From assembly GCA_042408955.1 (NCBI GenBank), contig JBHOQQ010000030.1, positions 1 through 21,756 of the forward strand: DNA of 21,756 bases. Direction: 5' to 3'. This document shows positions 7,122 through 14,201 of this stretch, in pieces. The stretch's first letter is position 1. Every line of letters starts with the position of its first letter. The notes below the pieces were generated by a model, which was not told the DNA's origin, did not search any database, and saw nothing but the letters and a program-made list of their open reading frames with translations. The DNA is from CALGSZ01 sp042408955. GTDB taxonomy: Bacteria; Chloroflexota; Chloroflexia; Thermomicrobiales; UBA6265. Made by a program: the position numbers and the translations under genes.

Positions 7122-8336
7122 ATGAGCGTATTGCGCAACGCGCGAATTCTCTTGGGAGTGACCGGCGGCATCGCGGCCTATAAGGCAGCCGATCTCGCGA
7201 GCAAGCTCGTTCAAGCAGGCTCGCACGTGGACGTCATCATGACCGAAGCGGCACGCAAATTCGTGGGTGACGTGACCTTTGAGGCGCTGACAAAGCGGAA
7301 GGTGCACGTGGACGTCTTCGAACCATGGACCGAGGAGTATTTCGGTCACATTACGCTTGGGCATGAGGCAGATGCGTTCATCATCGCGCCAGCCACGGCG
7401 AACACGATCGCTCAGCTTGCGCTTGGGCTCGCCTCCAACATGCTCGGCACGGTTGCCCTGTCCACGACCGCCCCCTTGATCCTCGCACCGGCCATGGAGC
7501 ACACCATGTTCCATCACCCAGCAACGCAAGCACATCTAGCCACACTGGAGGCGCGTGGCGCCGTCATCGTTGGCCCAGACCGCGGGCGGCTTGCCTCGGG
7601 TGCAGAGGGAGATGGCCGCATGGCCACGGTAGATGCCATCATTGGCGCAACGCGGTTGGCTCTCGGCAAGAGGGGACCATTGGCTGGCCGGCGCATCGTG
7701 GTGACAGCAGGAGGAACTCACGAGCCAATCGATCCGGTTCGCTTCATCGGCAACGGGTCAAGTGGGCTGATGGGCTTCGCGCTCGCGCAGGCGGCGATCG
7801 ACGCGGGAGCAAGCGTCACCGTGATCGCCGGTCCGACGCATCTTACCCCACCGTTCGGCGTTTCCTTTGTGCCGGTCGTCACCGCGAGCGAGATGTACCA
7901 GGCGGTTCAAGACGCAACTGCCAACGCGGACGTCCTGATCATGGCTGCCGCGGTTGCCGATTACCGGCCACGGGACCAGCGGTTGTCAAAGATCAAGAAG
8001 AGCCAGCATGACGAGCCACTCGTGCTTGAGCTTGAGCGAAATCCGGATATCCTCGCGAGCGTTGCCCATCCTCACCTGATAAAAATCGGCTTCGCGGCCG
8101 AAACCGAGCGGCTCGTAGAGCACGCGCGGGAAAAGCTTGAGGCAAAGGGACTCGCGATGATTATCGCTAACGACGCTGCGGCAACCATCGGCAGCCGTAC
8201 AAGTGAAGCGACTCTCATCACCGCGGATGGCACGATTGAGCCGCTTCCAACTATGCCCAAGGATGAGCTTGCTGAGATCATCGTCAGCCGGATTGTGAAA
8301 CTGTTGGCGGCCCAGTCCCATGCCTCGCCCTGTTGA
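7122..8336 (+). CDS. coaBC: Bifunctional phosphopantothenoylcysteine decarboxylase / phosphopantothenate-cysteine ligase
   Basis: CoaBC catalyses two consecutive steps of coenzyme A synthesis. The ligase joins 4'-phosphopantothenate and cysteine using CTP, and the FMN decarboxylase makes 4'-phosphopantetheine. The N-terminal flavodoxin-like CoaC half begins LLGVTGGIAAYKAADL, has catalytic His76 in GHITLGHEAD, and the FMN region IIAPATANTIAQLALG. The CoaB half starts near residue 190 with VVTAGGTHEPIDPVRFIGN and SSGLMG, then AAAVADYRP and LSKIKK. Two residues differ from the E. coli Dfp pattern: the PxMN motif reads PAMEHTMF (Glu126), and the flap Cys is Ser159 in LASGAEGDGRM. The 404-residue length is normal. 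ATG 7122 follows GAGAAAGG by seven bases. The next gene starts inside its last codons. Confidence 0.96.
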   Translation: MSVLRNARILLGVTGGIAAYKAADLASKLVQAGSHVDVIMTEAARKFVGDVTFEALTKRKVHVDVFEPWTEEYFGHITLGHEADAFIIAPATANTIAQLALGLASNMLGTVALSTTAPLILAPAMEHTMFHHPATQAHLATLEARGAVIVGPDRGRLASGAEGDGRMATVDAIIGATRLALGKRGPLAGRRIVVTAGGTHEPIDPVRFIGNGSSGLMGFALAQAAIDAGASVTVIAGPTHLTPPFGVSFVPVVTASEMYQAVQDATANADVLIMAAAVADYRPRDQRLSKIKKSQHDEPLVLELERNPDILASVAHPHLIKIGFAAETERLVEHAREKLEAKGLAMIIANDAAATIGSRTSEATLITADGTIEPLPTMPKDELAEIIVSRIVKLLAAQSHASPC

Positions 8337-8664
8337 GCCACCACGTCCCCCGCGCCGCGCCACTGCCGAAGAACTTCGATCGCAATTAGCGATGGAGCTA
8401 GCGCTCCATGCCTACGCGATCGTGGCAGCTTTCGTCACGTTGCGGGGCACGCTCCGGGCGCTCGGCGTTGGAGCCCAAGTGTGGATTGGCAGCTTCGTCT
8501 ACCGCCTCACCGATCCCATCGCAAAGCCACTTCTCTACTTGCCAGGCGCCGACGTCACGGTCTTCGGGCGACTCACGCTGGCCGATGCAACCTTGCTAGC
8601 AGCAGTTGGGCTTGTGCCAATTGGCTTGCTGGCTCGCAGAAAGGAGCGAGGCACGTTCCTTTGA
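8320..8664 (+). CDS. YggT-like small membrane protein
   Basis: The 114-residue product begins with a Pro/Arg-rich cytosolic segment (PRPVEPPRPPRRATAEELR). A hydrophobic helix follows at about 26-45, then VYRLTDPIAKPLLYLPGADV and a second helix at about 85-105 ending in basic RRKER. The TDP-x3-PL-x2-LPG block between two helices resembles YggT family proteins, which affect osmotic tolerance and cell division in some bacteria. Similarity is modest, so the family call is tentative. The start at 8320 overlaps the coaBC end by 17 bases, suggesting coupling. A start at Met25 (8392) is possible but has no ribosome site. Confidence 0.6.
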   Translation: MPRPVEPPRPPRRATAEELRSQLAMELALHAYAIVAAFVTLRGTLRALGVGAQVWIGSFVYRLTDPIAKPLLYLPGADVTVFGRLTLADATLLAAVGLVPIGLLARRKERGTFL

Positions 8665-8772
8665 CACGGCGTTTCCCCGCCATCCAGCACGTACAATGAT
8701 GAAAACGATCCCGGCTACCGCGGGTTCGTCACGTTTGTCCACCGCCTTCGTAGAGAAAGGATGCAGATATCA

Positions 8773-8895
8773 ATGCTTCGGAACACCGTTCGCGGCATCT
8801 TGGCGCTCATCCTCACTGCCATCGCAACCTGGCTTGCGAACCGCATCGTCGAACAACTTTTCGGCCCAGAGGAAGCTGAAGCCGCACGGCGGTAA
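8773..8895 (+). CDS. Small single-span membrane peptide (40-44 residues)
   Basis: A short frame reads MLRNTVRGILALILTAIA, continues TWLANRIVEQLFGPEEAEA and ends ARR-stop. It shows a basic N-terminus, one hydrophobic helix (about residues 8-24) and an acidic then basic tail. GAGAAAGG at 8753-8760, the same ribosome-site sequence seen before coaBC, lies 12 bases before ATG 8773. An in-frame ATG at 8761 touches the ribosome site directly and is less likely. The stop is three bases from the lipid-kinase start, so the two are probably translated together. A -10-like TACAAT is at 8692-8697. No family is recognised. Topology, ribosome site and tight spacing support a real gene. Confidence 0.6.
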   Translation: MLRNTVRGILALILTAIATWLANRIVEQLFGPEEAEAARR

Positions 8896-8898
8896 TAC

Positions 8899-9819
8899 AT
8901 GTCATTGAATTCTTGGAGAGGAAAGACCGTTCTCGTCGTCGCCAACCCGTTGATGCGCGGCGACCCACACCAGGTTATCGAGACCTTACGCCGGTGCGCT
9001 CCTTCGGATATCAACCTGGATGTCCGCTGGACGACACCATCCCGCGATCTCCGGCCGCTGATCGCGGATCGCCTCGACAAGGCCGCGGTTGTCATCGCCT
9101 GCGGCGGCGACGGCACGGTTTCCGATGTGGTAACTGCCCTGGAAGGACACGACCATATTCCGGTGGCTATTATTCCTCGTGGCTCGACCAACGTCGTCGC
9201 GCGAGAAAACGGCATCCCACTCAATGTCGAAGCGGCGAGCCGGCTGATCTTCGGCGATCACGCAATTGCCAAGCTTGACGTCGGATATTGCCTCGGCCGG
9301 CGGTTTCTACATATGGGAGGAGCCGGCCTGGATAGCCGGCTATTCTGCTCGACGCATCAGGGTCTGAAGCGACGCATCGGCTGGCTTGCATATGTCGTCG
9401 CTGGCGCACAGAACCTCTTCGCTCCTCCCGTCTGGTTCACGATCACGACCGAAGAGCAAACTCTTCGCCTTCGATCGCTGCTCGTTCTCGTGGCGAATGG
9501 AGCGGCGATCATTCGGCCGTGGTTTCCCATTTATCCTGGATTGCGGAGAGACGACGGCCTGCTCGACGTCTTCGCGTTCACCGCAACGCAACCCTGGCCG
9601 ATCGTCAGAACGATCGTTCGCGTTCTGTTACGGCGGCTCGCTGGATCAAGCGATGTCATCCACCTGCGATGCCAGCGTGTCGAGCTCGTCGCCGATCCAC
9701 CATTGCCGGTCGAACTCGATGGGGACGTAGTTGGCTCAACTCCGGCAGCCTTTACGGTTCAGCCTGGAAAGCTGCATCTGATCGTGCCGCCCGGACGCGC
9801 CGGGGCCGCGCGTTCGTAA
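8899..9819 (+). CDS. Diacylglycerol/lipid kinase family protein (DAGK catalytic domain)
   Basis: The 306-residue protein has the DAGK/YegS/DgkB layout. It opens with VLVVANPLMRG, has the nucleotide-binding CGGDGTVSDVV (GGDGT at residues 69-73) and IPRGSTNVVARENGIP (93-108). A C-terminal beta-rich half follows with MGGAGLDSRLF, RRDDGLLDVFAF and VELDGDVVG. Such enzymes phosphorylate diacylglycerol or related lipids with ATP at the membrane, often recycling lipid by-products. The exact substrate cannot be read here. ATG 8899 lies three bases after the small membrane peptide, a plausible partner or membrane tether. The 3' end converges on the rodZ-like gene with only nine bases between. Confidence 0.85.
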   Translation: MSLNSWRGKTVLVVANPLMRGDPHQVIETLRRCAPSDINLDVRWTTPSRDLRPLIADRLDKAAVVIACGGDGTVSDVVTALEGHDHIPVAIIPRGSTNVVARENGIPLNVEAASRLIFGDHAIAKLDVGYCLGRRFLHMGGAGLDSRLFCSTHQGLKRRIGWLAYVVAGAQNLFAPPVWFTITTEEQTLRLRSLLVLVANGAAIIRPWFPIYPGLRRDDGLLDVFAFTATQPWPIVRTIVRVLLRRLAGSSDVIHLRCQRVELVADPPLPVELDGDVVGSTPAAFTVQPGKLHLIVPPGRAGAARS

Positions 9820-9845
9820 TTCAGCGCCTTAAGGCAGCTGGAATT
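9818..9845. terminator. Hairpin spanning the convergent ends of the lipid kinase and rodZ-like genes
   Basis: AATTCAGCGCC (9818-9828) and GGCAGCTGGAATT (9833-9845) form an imperfect stem around the loop TTAA. The stem covers the kinase stop region and the last rodZ-like codons; the rodZ-like stop itself is in the loop. It is readable on both strands, so it may be a bidirectional terminator, although no long U-run follows. Confidence 0.4.
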
Positions 9846-10707
9846 GAGCCGGGCCAGAGTCGTAGGTCATAATGAAATCCTCGCCCCGGTCGTTCGTGAA
9901 CTGCGTGTTCACGCCGTCTGAGGTGAAGACGACAAACTGCGTCGCGGTGATCCAATCGGTCGTCTCGCCAGCCGCGAGGTACCCGCTGAATACCGAGACA
10001 CCGTCGGCTATCACTTCGACCTCAATATCGGCGAGCGCCGTGATCTTCAGCGCAATGACATTCTCTGGCAGCGCGGTTGGCTCCTCTGTCGGCGCTTCGA
10101 TGACATCACTGGAATCGCCAGTCGCATCGCTCACAGCGGCGTCGGACGCTTCCGAGGTTTCGGCGGCCGTGGTCGGAGTCGGCGATGGCTCTGGAGTTGG
10201 CGTGAACGTTGGCTCGGACGTCGGCGTGGGTGTTGGCACGCGCGGCGTTGGCGATGGGACAAACCGATCTTCGGACTTGACTGGTGTCACCGTCGCGATG
10301 AACTCCACCGGGGTCGATGTGGCTTCGGTCGAAGCGAAGTAGGCGCTGTACAACCACGCGAAAATGATCCCACCCAATACCACCATGAAGGCAATGATCG
10401 CGAAGTTCGGCGCCGCGTGGCTTGGCATGTCCAGCGGCTGAAAGGGCGTCGTGATCGGTGGATCGTCCGGCTGGGTACCGCGCGCCTCCTCGAACATTTC
10501 AAGCAGCTTGTTCGGGTCGAGATCGAGGTACGCCGCGTAGTTGCGAACAATTCCCCGCTGGTAAATGAGCGGGGGAAGACCTTCGAAGCGCTCCTCTTCG
10601 AGAGCAGCGAGGTGATGCCGATTGATGCGCGTCGCCTGCTCGGCTTCGCGAATCGTCACGCCCTTGTAGGCGCGAGCTTGACGTAGGGTATCTCCGAAAA
10701 CACCCAT
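9829..10707 (-). CDS. RodZ-like protein: HTH domain, membrane helix, Pro/Thr stalk, DUF4115-like domain
   Basis: RodZ proteins couple a cytosolic helix-turn-helix to the membrane and usually help MreB-based cell shape. Residues 1-75 form an HTH of the RodZ type (TLRQARAYKGVTIREAEQAT, RINRHHLAALEEERFEGLP, IYQRGIVRNYAAYLDLDP). A single membrane helix is at about 102-122. Residues 150-215 are a low-complexity Pro/Thr/Ser/Glu stalk (repeats such as PTPTPTSEPTFTPTPEPS), and 216-292 form a beta-rich extracytoplasmic domain (VIALKITALADIEVEVIADG, VFSGYLAAGETTDW) like DUF4115. ATG 10707 has only a weak ribosome site (AGG). No mreB is in the window, so the role is inferred from architecture. The 160 bases upstream to the cysteine-module gene contain a hairpin and a possible TGGTACGAT -10 element. 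Confidence 0.8.
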   Translation of the reverse strand: MGVFGDTLRQARAYKGVTIREAEQATRINRHHLAALEEERFEGLPPLIYQRGIVRNYAAYLDLDPNKLLEMFEEARGTQPDDPPITTPFQPLDMPSHAAPNFAIIAFMVVLGGIIFAWLYSAYFASTEATSTPVEFIATVTPVKSEDRFVPSPTPRVPTPTPTSEPTFTPTPEPSPTPTTAAETSEASDAAVSDATGDSSDVIEAPTEEPTALPENVIALKITALADIEVEVIADGVSVFSGYLAAGETTDWITATQFVVFTSDGVNTQFTNDRGEDFIMTYDSGPAQFQLP

Positions 10708-10814
10708 GGGCCTGCTACGCGTCCCTCACCTCGAGCATCGCTCAAGGCTCCCCGCACGTACGCATCCGGCTACCAATCACTCGATCGTCGTGCTGTTCGA
10801 GAATCGCACGGGTT

Positions 10815-10834
10815 GAGTCGCCCCTGATCGACTC
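10815..10834 (-). promoter_or_regulatory. Hairpin between the cysteine-module gene and the rodZ-like gene
   Basis: GAGTCG (10815-10820) and CGACTC (10829-10834) form a 6-bp stem with an 8-nt loop, about 35 bases beyond the stop of the upstream minus-strand gene. No U-run follows. It may be a weak terminator or a leader structure for the rodZ-like gene. Confidence 0.3.
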
Positions 10835-10867
10835 CCCTCCAAAACCGTGCTGCATAATCGTACCAGG

Positions 10868-12316
10868 TTATCGCCCTCCACGTCGCCGTTGCTTTGCGAC
10901 AGGATCGCTGGCATTCGTGCCCGAACGTGACCCAAGCCACTGATCCACCAATGGCGTGGGCTGGCCGTGTGAGCTGATATCGGCCTGTTCGAGCCAGACA
11001 TCGTCATTTGGCAGCCACCAGCAGCCTATGGATGTCAGACACGGCAGTTCGTCAGCATCAACCATGCGACGGTGACTAAATGCCCATGGGTTTGTGCACC
11101 ACCCACGCTCACCTCCCTCAGTGGGGCGAAAGTCCCGGCAGGTTCGGCACATGCGCGGCAACTCTGGAGCGACACGTGGCAAAAGATCGGGGAGCTCGGG
11201 CTCGCCCACATCCTCATACAGCGGGTCGGCACGCTCAACGTATCGCTCAGGTGGGGCATGCCGATCATCCACCTCGTTCATTGGCGGCAACGGAATGTCG
11301 GCAGGCTCGGACTCAGCGGGCTCAACTTCTATTTGTGGAGAGACGGGATCAGCTGGCGCGCCGGCCGCTGCATCACGGGCAGTGCGGAAACGCTCGACGC
11401 GCCTGGCTTGACGCCACAGCGGCGGAGCAAGCGGTGACGCTCGCCCGCTCATGGAGGTCTCTACCCTGGTGGGTGCCGTTTGCCCGGCTCTGGCAAGCTC
11501 CACACCAGTCCTGCTCACGGGCGGATGGGCCTCATCGCTCTCAACGTCCGATGCTCGGAGCACCTTCGGCCGCTCCTGAGCCGGGCGTCTCGGCAGCTCG
11601 ATGCCCTCCGCCGGCTCTGGCACGGTCGAGAAACGCTCCTCGTCTTCGGGAAAGGTGGTCATGTGTGGATAGGTCCGGGGCAGCTCGTCAATCCGCACGG
11701 GAGGAACAACGCTCGCGCCATTGATCCCGGCCCGGTTCTCTACGCCAGCATCGACTCTTCCGGACGATCCCGCGGCAGCTGCTTGAGCGGTTGGGCTCGC
11801 TTGAGGCCGTGGCGCTGGCTCCTGCTTTTTCGCTGGAGGTACTGCCGGGGAGAAGATGCCAGTCTGGCGCGCTTGCGAACGCAGCCGCTCGCGATACTGC
11901 TCCCGTGCTTTCAGAATTGCGGACCGCGTGTCGTGGTGCAGCAACGACTGCCGGGGTTCGGGTGGCTCGATGACCGGTGCCTCACCGACGACGACGTCCA
12001 CGGGCTGCGATGGGGGATCGCTGTTTTGCGGGGACCGTTGCGCATTGATCACAGACCTGATCTCCTCTGCACTCGCCGGGGGCAACGGTTGCGCAGCCAC
12101 AACCGGCTGGTGCAAGACGACGTCGGTGTCGCCATCGGCCTCAGTCTTGGGAGTCCAAAGATCCTGTGACCAACCGTTTCGGCAGGCGAGCTCCCCGCGT
12201 CGCACGATGATCATCACATCGCTGGTGGGTTTTCGCTGAGGGTGGTTGCACCACCCGTTCTTGGCGAACCCCGCTTCTTCGAAATACCGGCAGGTTTCGC
12301 AGACGCGTCTCTTCAA
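10868..12316 (-). CDS. Unrecognised protein with a cysteine module at each end and a long disordered linker
   Basis: I do not recognise a named family. The 482-residue product has an N-terminal module with Cys6, Cys9, Cys23 and Cys45 (C-x2-C-x13-C-x21-C; CETCRYFEEAGFAKNGWCNHP). A C-terminal module about 380 residues later repeats it as C-x2-C-x13-C-x18-C-x5-C (CRTCRDFRPTEGGERGWCTNP). Both share C-x2-C-R-[YD]-F, the identical 13-residue spacing, and GWC-x-[HN]-P. Such four-Cys sets normally bind zinc or an iron-sulfur cluster. The middle is Pro/Glu/Arg-rich and probably disordered, with one helical patch (SAILKAREQYRERLRSQARQ). No signal peptide or membrane helix is seen, so it is likely cytosolic. 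TTG 12316 is supported by GAGGAG six bases upstream, and the first residues MKRRVCETC place the module at the very N-terminus. It is divergent from miaB and driven by its own promoter. Confidence 0.82.
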   Translation of the reverse strand: MKRRVCETCRYFEEAGFAKNGWCNHPQRKPTSDVMIIVRRGELACRNGWSQDLWTPKTEADGDTDVVLHQPVVAAQPLPPASAEEIRSVINAQRSPQNSDPPSQPVDVVVGEAPVIEPPEPRQSLLHHDTRSAILKAREQYRERLRSQARQTGIFSPAVPPAKKQEPAPRPQASPTAQAAAAGSSGRVDAGVENRAGINGASVVPPVRIDELPRTYPHMTTFPEDEERFSTVPEPAEGIELPRRPAQERPKVLRASDVESDEAHPPVSRTGVELARAGQTAPTRVETSMSGRASPLAPPLWRQARRVERFRTARDAAAGAPADPVSPQIEVEPAESEPADIPLPPMNEVDDRHAPPERYVERADPLYEDVGEPELPDLLPRVAPELPRMCRTCRDFRPTEGGERGWCTNPWAFSHRRMVDADELPCLTSIGCWWLPNDDVWLEQADISSHGQPTPLVDQWLGSRSGTNASDPVAKQRRRGGR

Positions 12317-12461
12317 CGGCGGCTCCTCACCCAGCCACGCTCCGATTGCCTAACATCCAGAGATCCCAAGAGCACGCGACCACGCTGCGACCGTTGGTGT
12401 CATCCTGTCACCGGGGTTGGTCGCTCGCTCACCAAATCGGCCCTCGCTCGCTGCGGACCTC

Positions 12462-12490
12462 ATTCTATCGCTCTCGGCGACCGTTGTCTA
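12462..12490 (-). promoter_or_regulatory. Strong sigma-70-type promoter for the cysteine-module gene
   Basis: On the minus strand TAGACA (12490-12485) and TAGAAT (12467-12462) are each one base off consensus and are separated by exactly 17 bases. Transcription would begin near 12455, leaving a leader of about 140 nt before the TTG start. Confidence 0.55.
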
Positions 12491-12711
12491 CGTGGCACGA
12501 GTAGTGTACGTTCAGTGCGCCCGGACGCCCTCTCATTGCTCGCCAGGCCAGCCACCTTCGTAAGCTCTGTCCAATTCTTCAGGCGGCGTCACGGATCCCT
12601 GCTTAGGGAGGACGAGCGCGGCCGCACCGTAGTACACTTTATCGTTGCGCTGCCACCGGCCGTCACTCGCCTGTGCGCTGCGCAATGATGGCTTGCGTGA
12701 AACATCCTGTG

Positions 12712-12739
12712 TTGTCAACTGCGTGTTTCGCAGTATCGT
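12712..12739 (+). promoter_or_regulatory. Probable promoter of miaB
   Basis: TTGTCA (12712-12717) and TATCGT (12734-12739) are separated by 16 bases. A start near 12746 would leave a short leader of about 25 nt containing GAGG (12759-12762) before the GTG at 12771. Confidence 0.5.
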
Positions 12740-12770
12740 GTGCTGGGTCTCGCAGTTTGAGGATTATCTC

Positions 12771-14129
12771 GTGAATCGACGACCGATCATACCACTTCAC
12801 CCAGCCGCAAGTCCTCAGCCGCTGGCGGAGAACGGGAAGCGCTTCTTCATCTGGACGATCGGCTGCCAGATGAACGAAGCCGATAGCGCCAAGATCGCGG
12901 CCATGCTCCAGGAGGTCGGATACCGGCCGACCGACTCGGAATCTGAGGCCGATATTGTCGTGCTGAACTCGTGCGTCGTGCGCCAGGCAGCCGAGGACCG
13001 CGTGGCGGGCAAGCTCAACTCACTGATTCGCCTCAAGCGAGAGCGGCCGGAAGTCCCGATCGTGCTCACTGGCTGCATGGTGACGAATCAGCAGGAAACG
13101 CTGCGCAAGCGCTTCCCCCACGTCGATCTTTTCTTCGATCCGTCTGACTTTGGTAAGTTGCAGCTTGTCGTACCAGAGCTTGCCGAGCTCGATGACGATC
13201 TCGCCCAACTCCCGCACTATTACGCCGACGAAACCGCTGACCCGCGGGTTGCCGCGTATGTTCCCATCATCTACGGCTGCAACTTCGTCTGCTCGTATTG
13301 CATCGTGCCGTACCGACGCGGCAAGGAACGCAGCCGGCCGATGGAGGACATCGTTCGCGAGGTCGAGAGCTTGGTCGCGCGCGGCGTGCGCGATGTGACC
13401 CTCCTGGGTCAGACCGTCAATGCCTATGGGCATGACTTGCCAGATAAGCCCACGCTGGCGGATCTCTTGCGCAAGGTCGACGCGATTCCCGGCCTGGAGC
13501 GGCTTCGCTTCCTAACGTCGCACCCGAAGTACATGACCAACGAGATCATTGATGCGATGGCCGATCTGCGCTCCGTCTGCGAACACATGAATCTTCCGGT
13601 TCAGGCGGGCGACGATGAGGTGCTCCGGCGGATGCGCCGCACCTACACGGCCGATCACTGGCGAGAGCGTATCGCCTACACTCGCCAACGGATGCCCGAT
13701 GTGACGATCGCCACCGATATCATCGTCGGGTTCCCAGGGGAAACGGAGGAGCAGTTCCAGCATACCTACGACCTGCTAGCAGAAGTCGAGTGTGACAAGG
13801 TCCACGTGGCGATGTACTCGCCGCGTCCCGGCACTTTGTCCGCCCGCTGGGAAGACGATGTGCCGCCAGAGGAAAAGCTCCGGCGACACCAGGCTATCGA
13901 GAAGCTTCAGGAGCAGATCAGCACGAAGCGCAATGCTCGCCGGCTTGGGCAAACGGTCGAAGTGTTGATCGATAGCAAGCAGAAAGGCCGGTGGAGCGGC
14001 CGGACGAGAGGCAATCAGCTTGTGCACGTGGCCGACGACCGCCACTTGCTCGGCAAGCTCGTCGATGTCCGCATCACCCACACAAGCCCGTGGTACTTCA
14101 TTGGAGAAGTGGTCGGCGAGCCACGATAA
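12771..14129 (+). CDS. miaB: tRNA-2-methylthio-N6-dimethylallyladenosine synthase MiaB
   Basis: MiaB is a radical-SAM enzyme that adds a methylthio group to i6A37 of tRNAs. The N-terminal UPF0004 domain has its cluster cysteines at 32 (TIGCQMNEAD), 68 (NSCVV) and 102 (TGCMV). The radical-SAM motif C-x3-C-x2-C is at 170, 174 and 177 (YGCNFVCSYCIVPYRRGKE). A TRAM RNA-binding domain closes the protein (GQTVEVLIDSKQKGRWSGRT to the end). YRRGKERSRP after the radical-SAM motif favours MiaB over RimO or MtaB. The chosen start GTG 12771 has GAGG eight bases upstream and lies just after the promoter. A longer in-frame ATG at 12645 would start upstream of that promoter. The length is 452 residues. Confidence 0.95.
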   Translation: MNRRPIIPLHPAASPQPLAENGKRFFIWTIGCQMNEADSAKIAAMLQEVGYRPTDSESEADIVVLNSCVVRQAAEDRVAGKLNSLIRLKRERPEVPIVLTGCMVTNQQETLRKRFPHVDLFFDPSDFGKLQLVVPELAELDDDLAQLPHYYADETADPRVAAYVPIIYGCNFVCSYCIVPYRRGKERSRPMEDIVREVESLVARGVRDVTLLGQTVNAYGHDLPDKPTLADLLRKVDAIPGLERLRFLTSHPKYMTNEIIDAMADLRSVCEHMNLPVQAGDDEVLRRMRRTYTADHWRERIAYTRQRMPDVTIATDIIVGFPGETEEQFQHTYDLLAEVECDKVHVAMYSPRPGTLSARWEDDVPPEEKLRRHQAIEKLQEQISTKRNARRLGQTVEVLIDSKQKGRWSGRTRGNQLVHVADDRHLLGKLVDVRITHTSPWYFIGEVVGEPR

Positions 14130-14201
14130 AGCCGACAACGATTCGGTGTACTCGGAGGACGGTGCGGCCGTCCCTAGCATGGCATTGTCGAGGGCACGAT
14201 T

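Larger units (their letters stand above)
12317..12770. other. Divergent intergenic region between the cysteine-module gene and miaB
   Basis: This 454-base stretch holds a promoter for each flanking gene and both ribosome sites. Frames exist on both strands, but none has a ribosome site or a recognisable motif. Short direct repeats of TCGCTCG (12421 and 12444 region) fall in the leader of the minus-strand gene. I see no tRNA or other RNA gene. Confidence 0.5.

Noticed and set aside
8661..8666. A perfect TTGACA -35 box
   Set aside because: It overlaps the stop codon of the YggT-like gene and has no -10 at 16-18 bases; TACAAT is 25 bases away.
10793..10806. GTTCGAGAATC, reminiscent of a tRNA T-loop
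   Set aside because: The surrounding bases do not form a T stem, anticodon arm or acceptor stem.
11480..12169. A 229-codon plus-strand open frame
   Set aside because: It is antisense to the cysteine-module gene, where the paired Cys motifs, ribosome site and promoter support the minus strand.
12533..12718. A 61-codon minus-strand frame starting at TTG, with plausible composition
   Set aside because: It has no ribosome site, overlaps the miaB promoter, and its sequence matches nothing recognisable. It could be re-examined with relatives.
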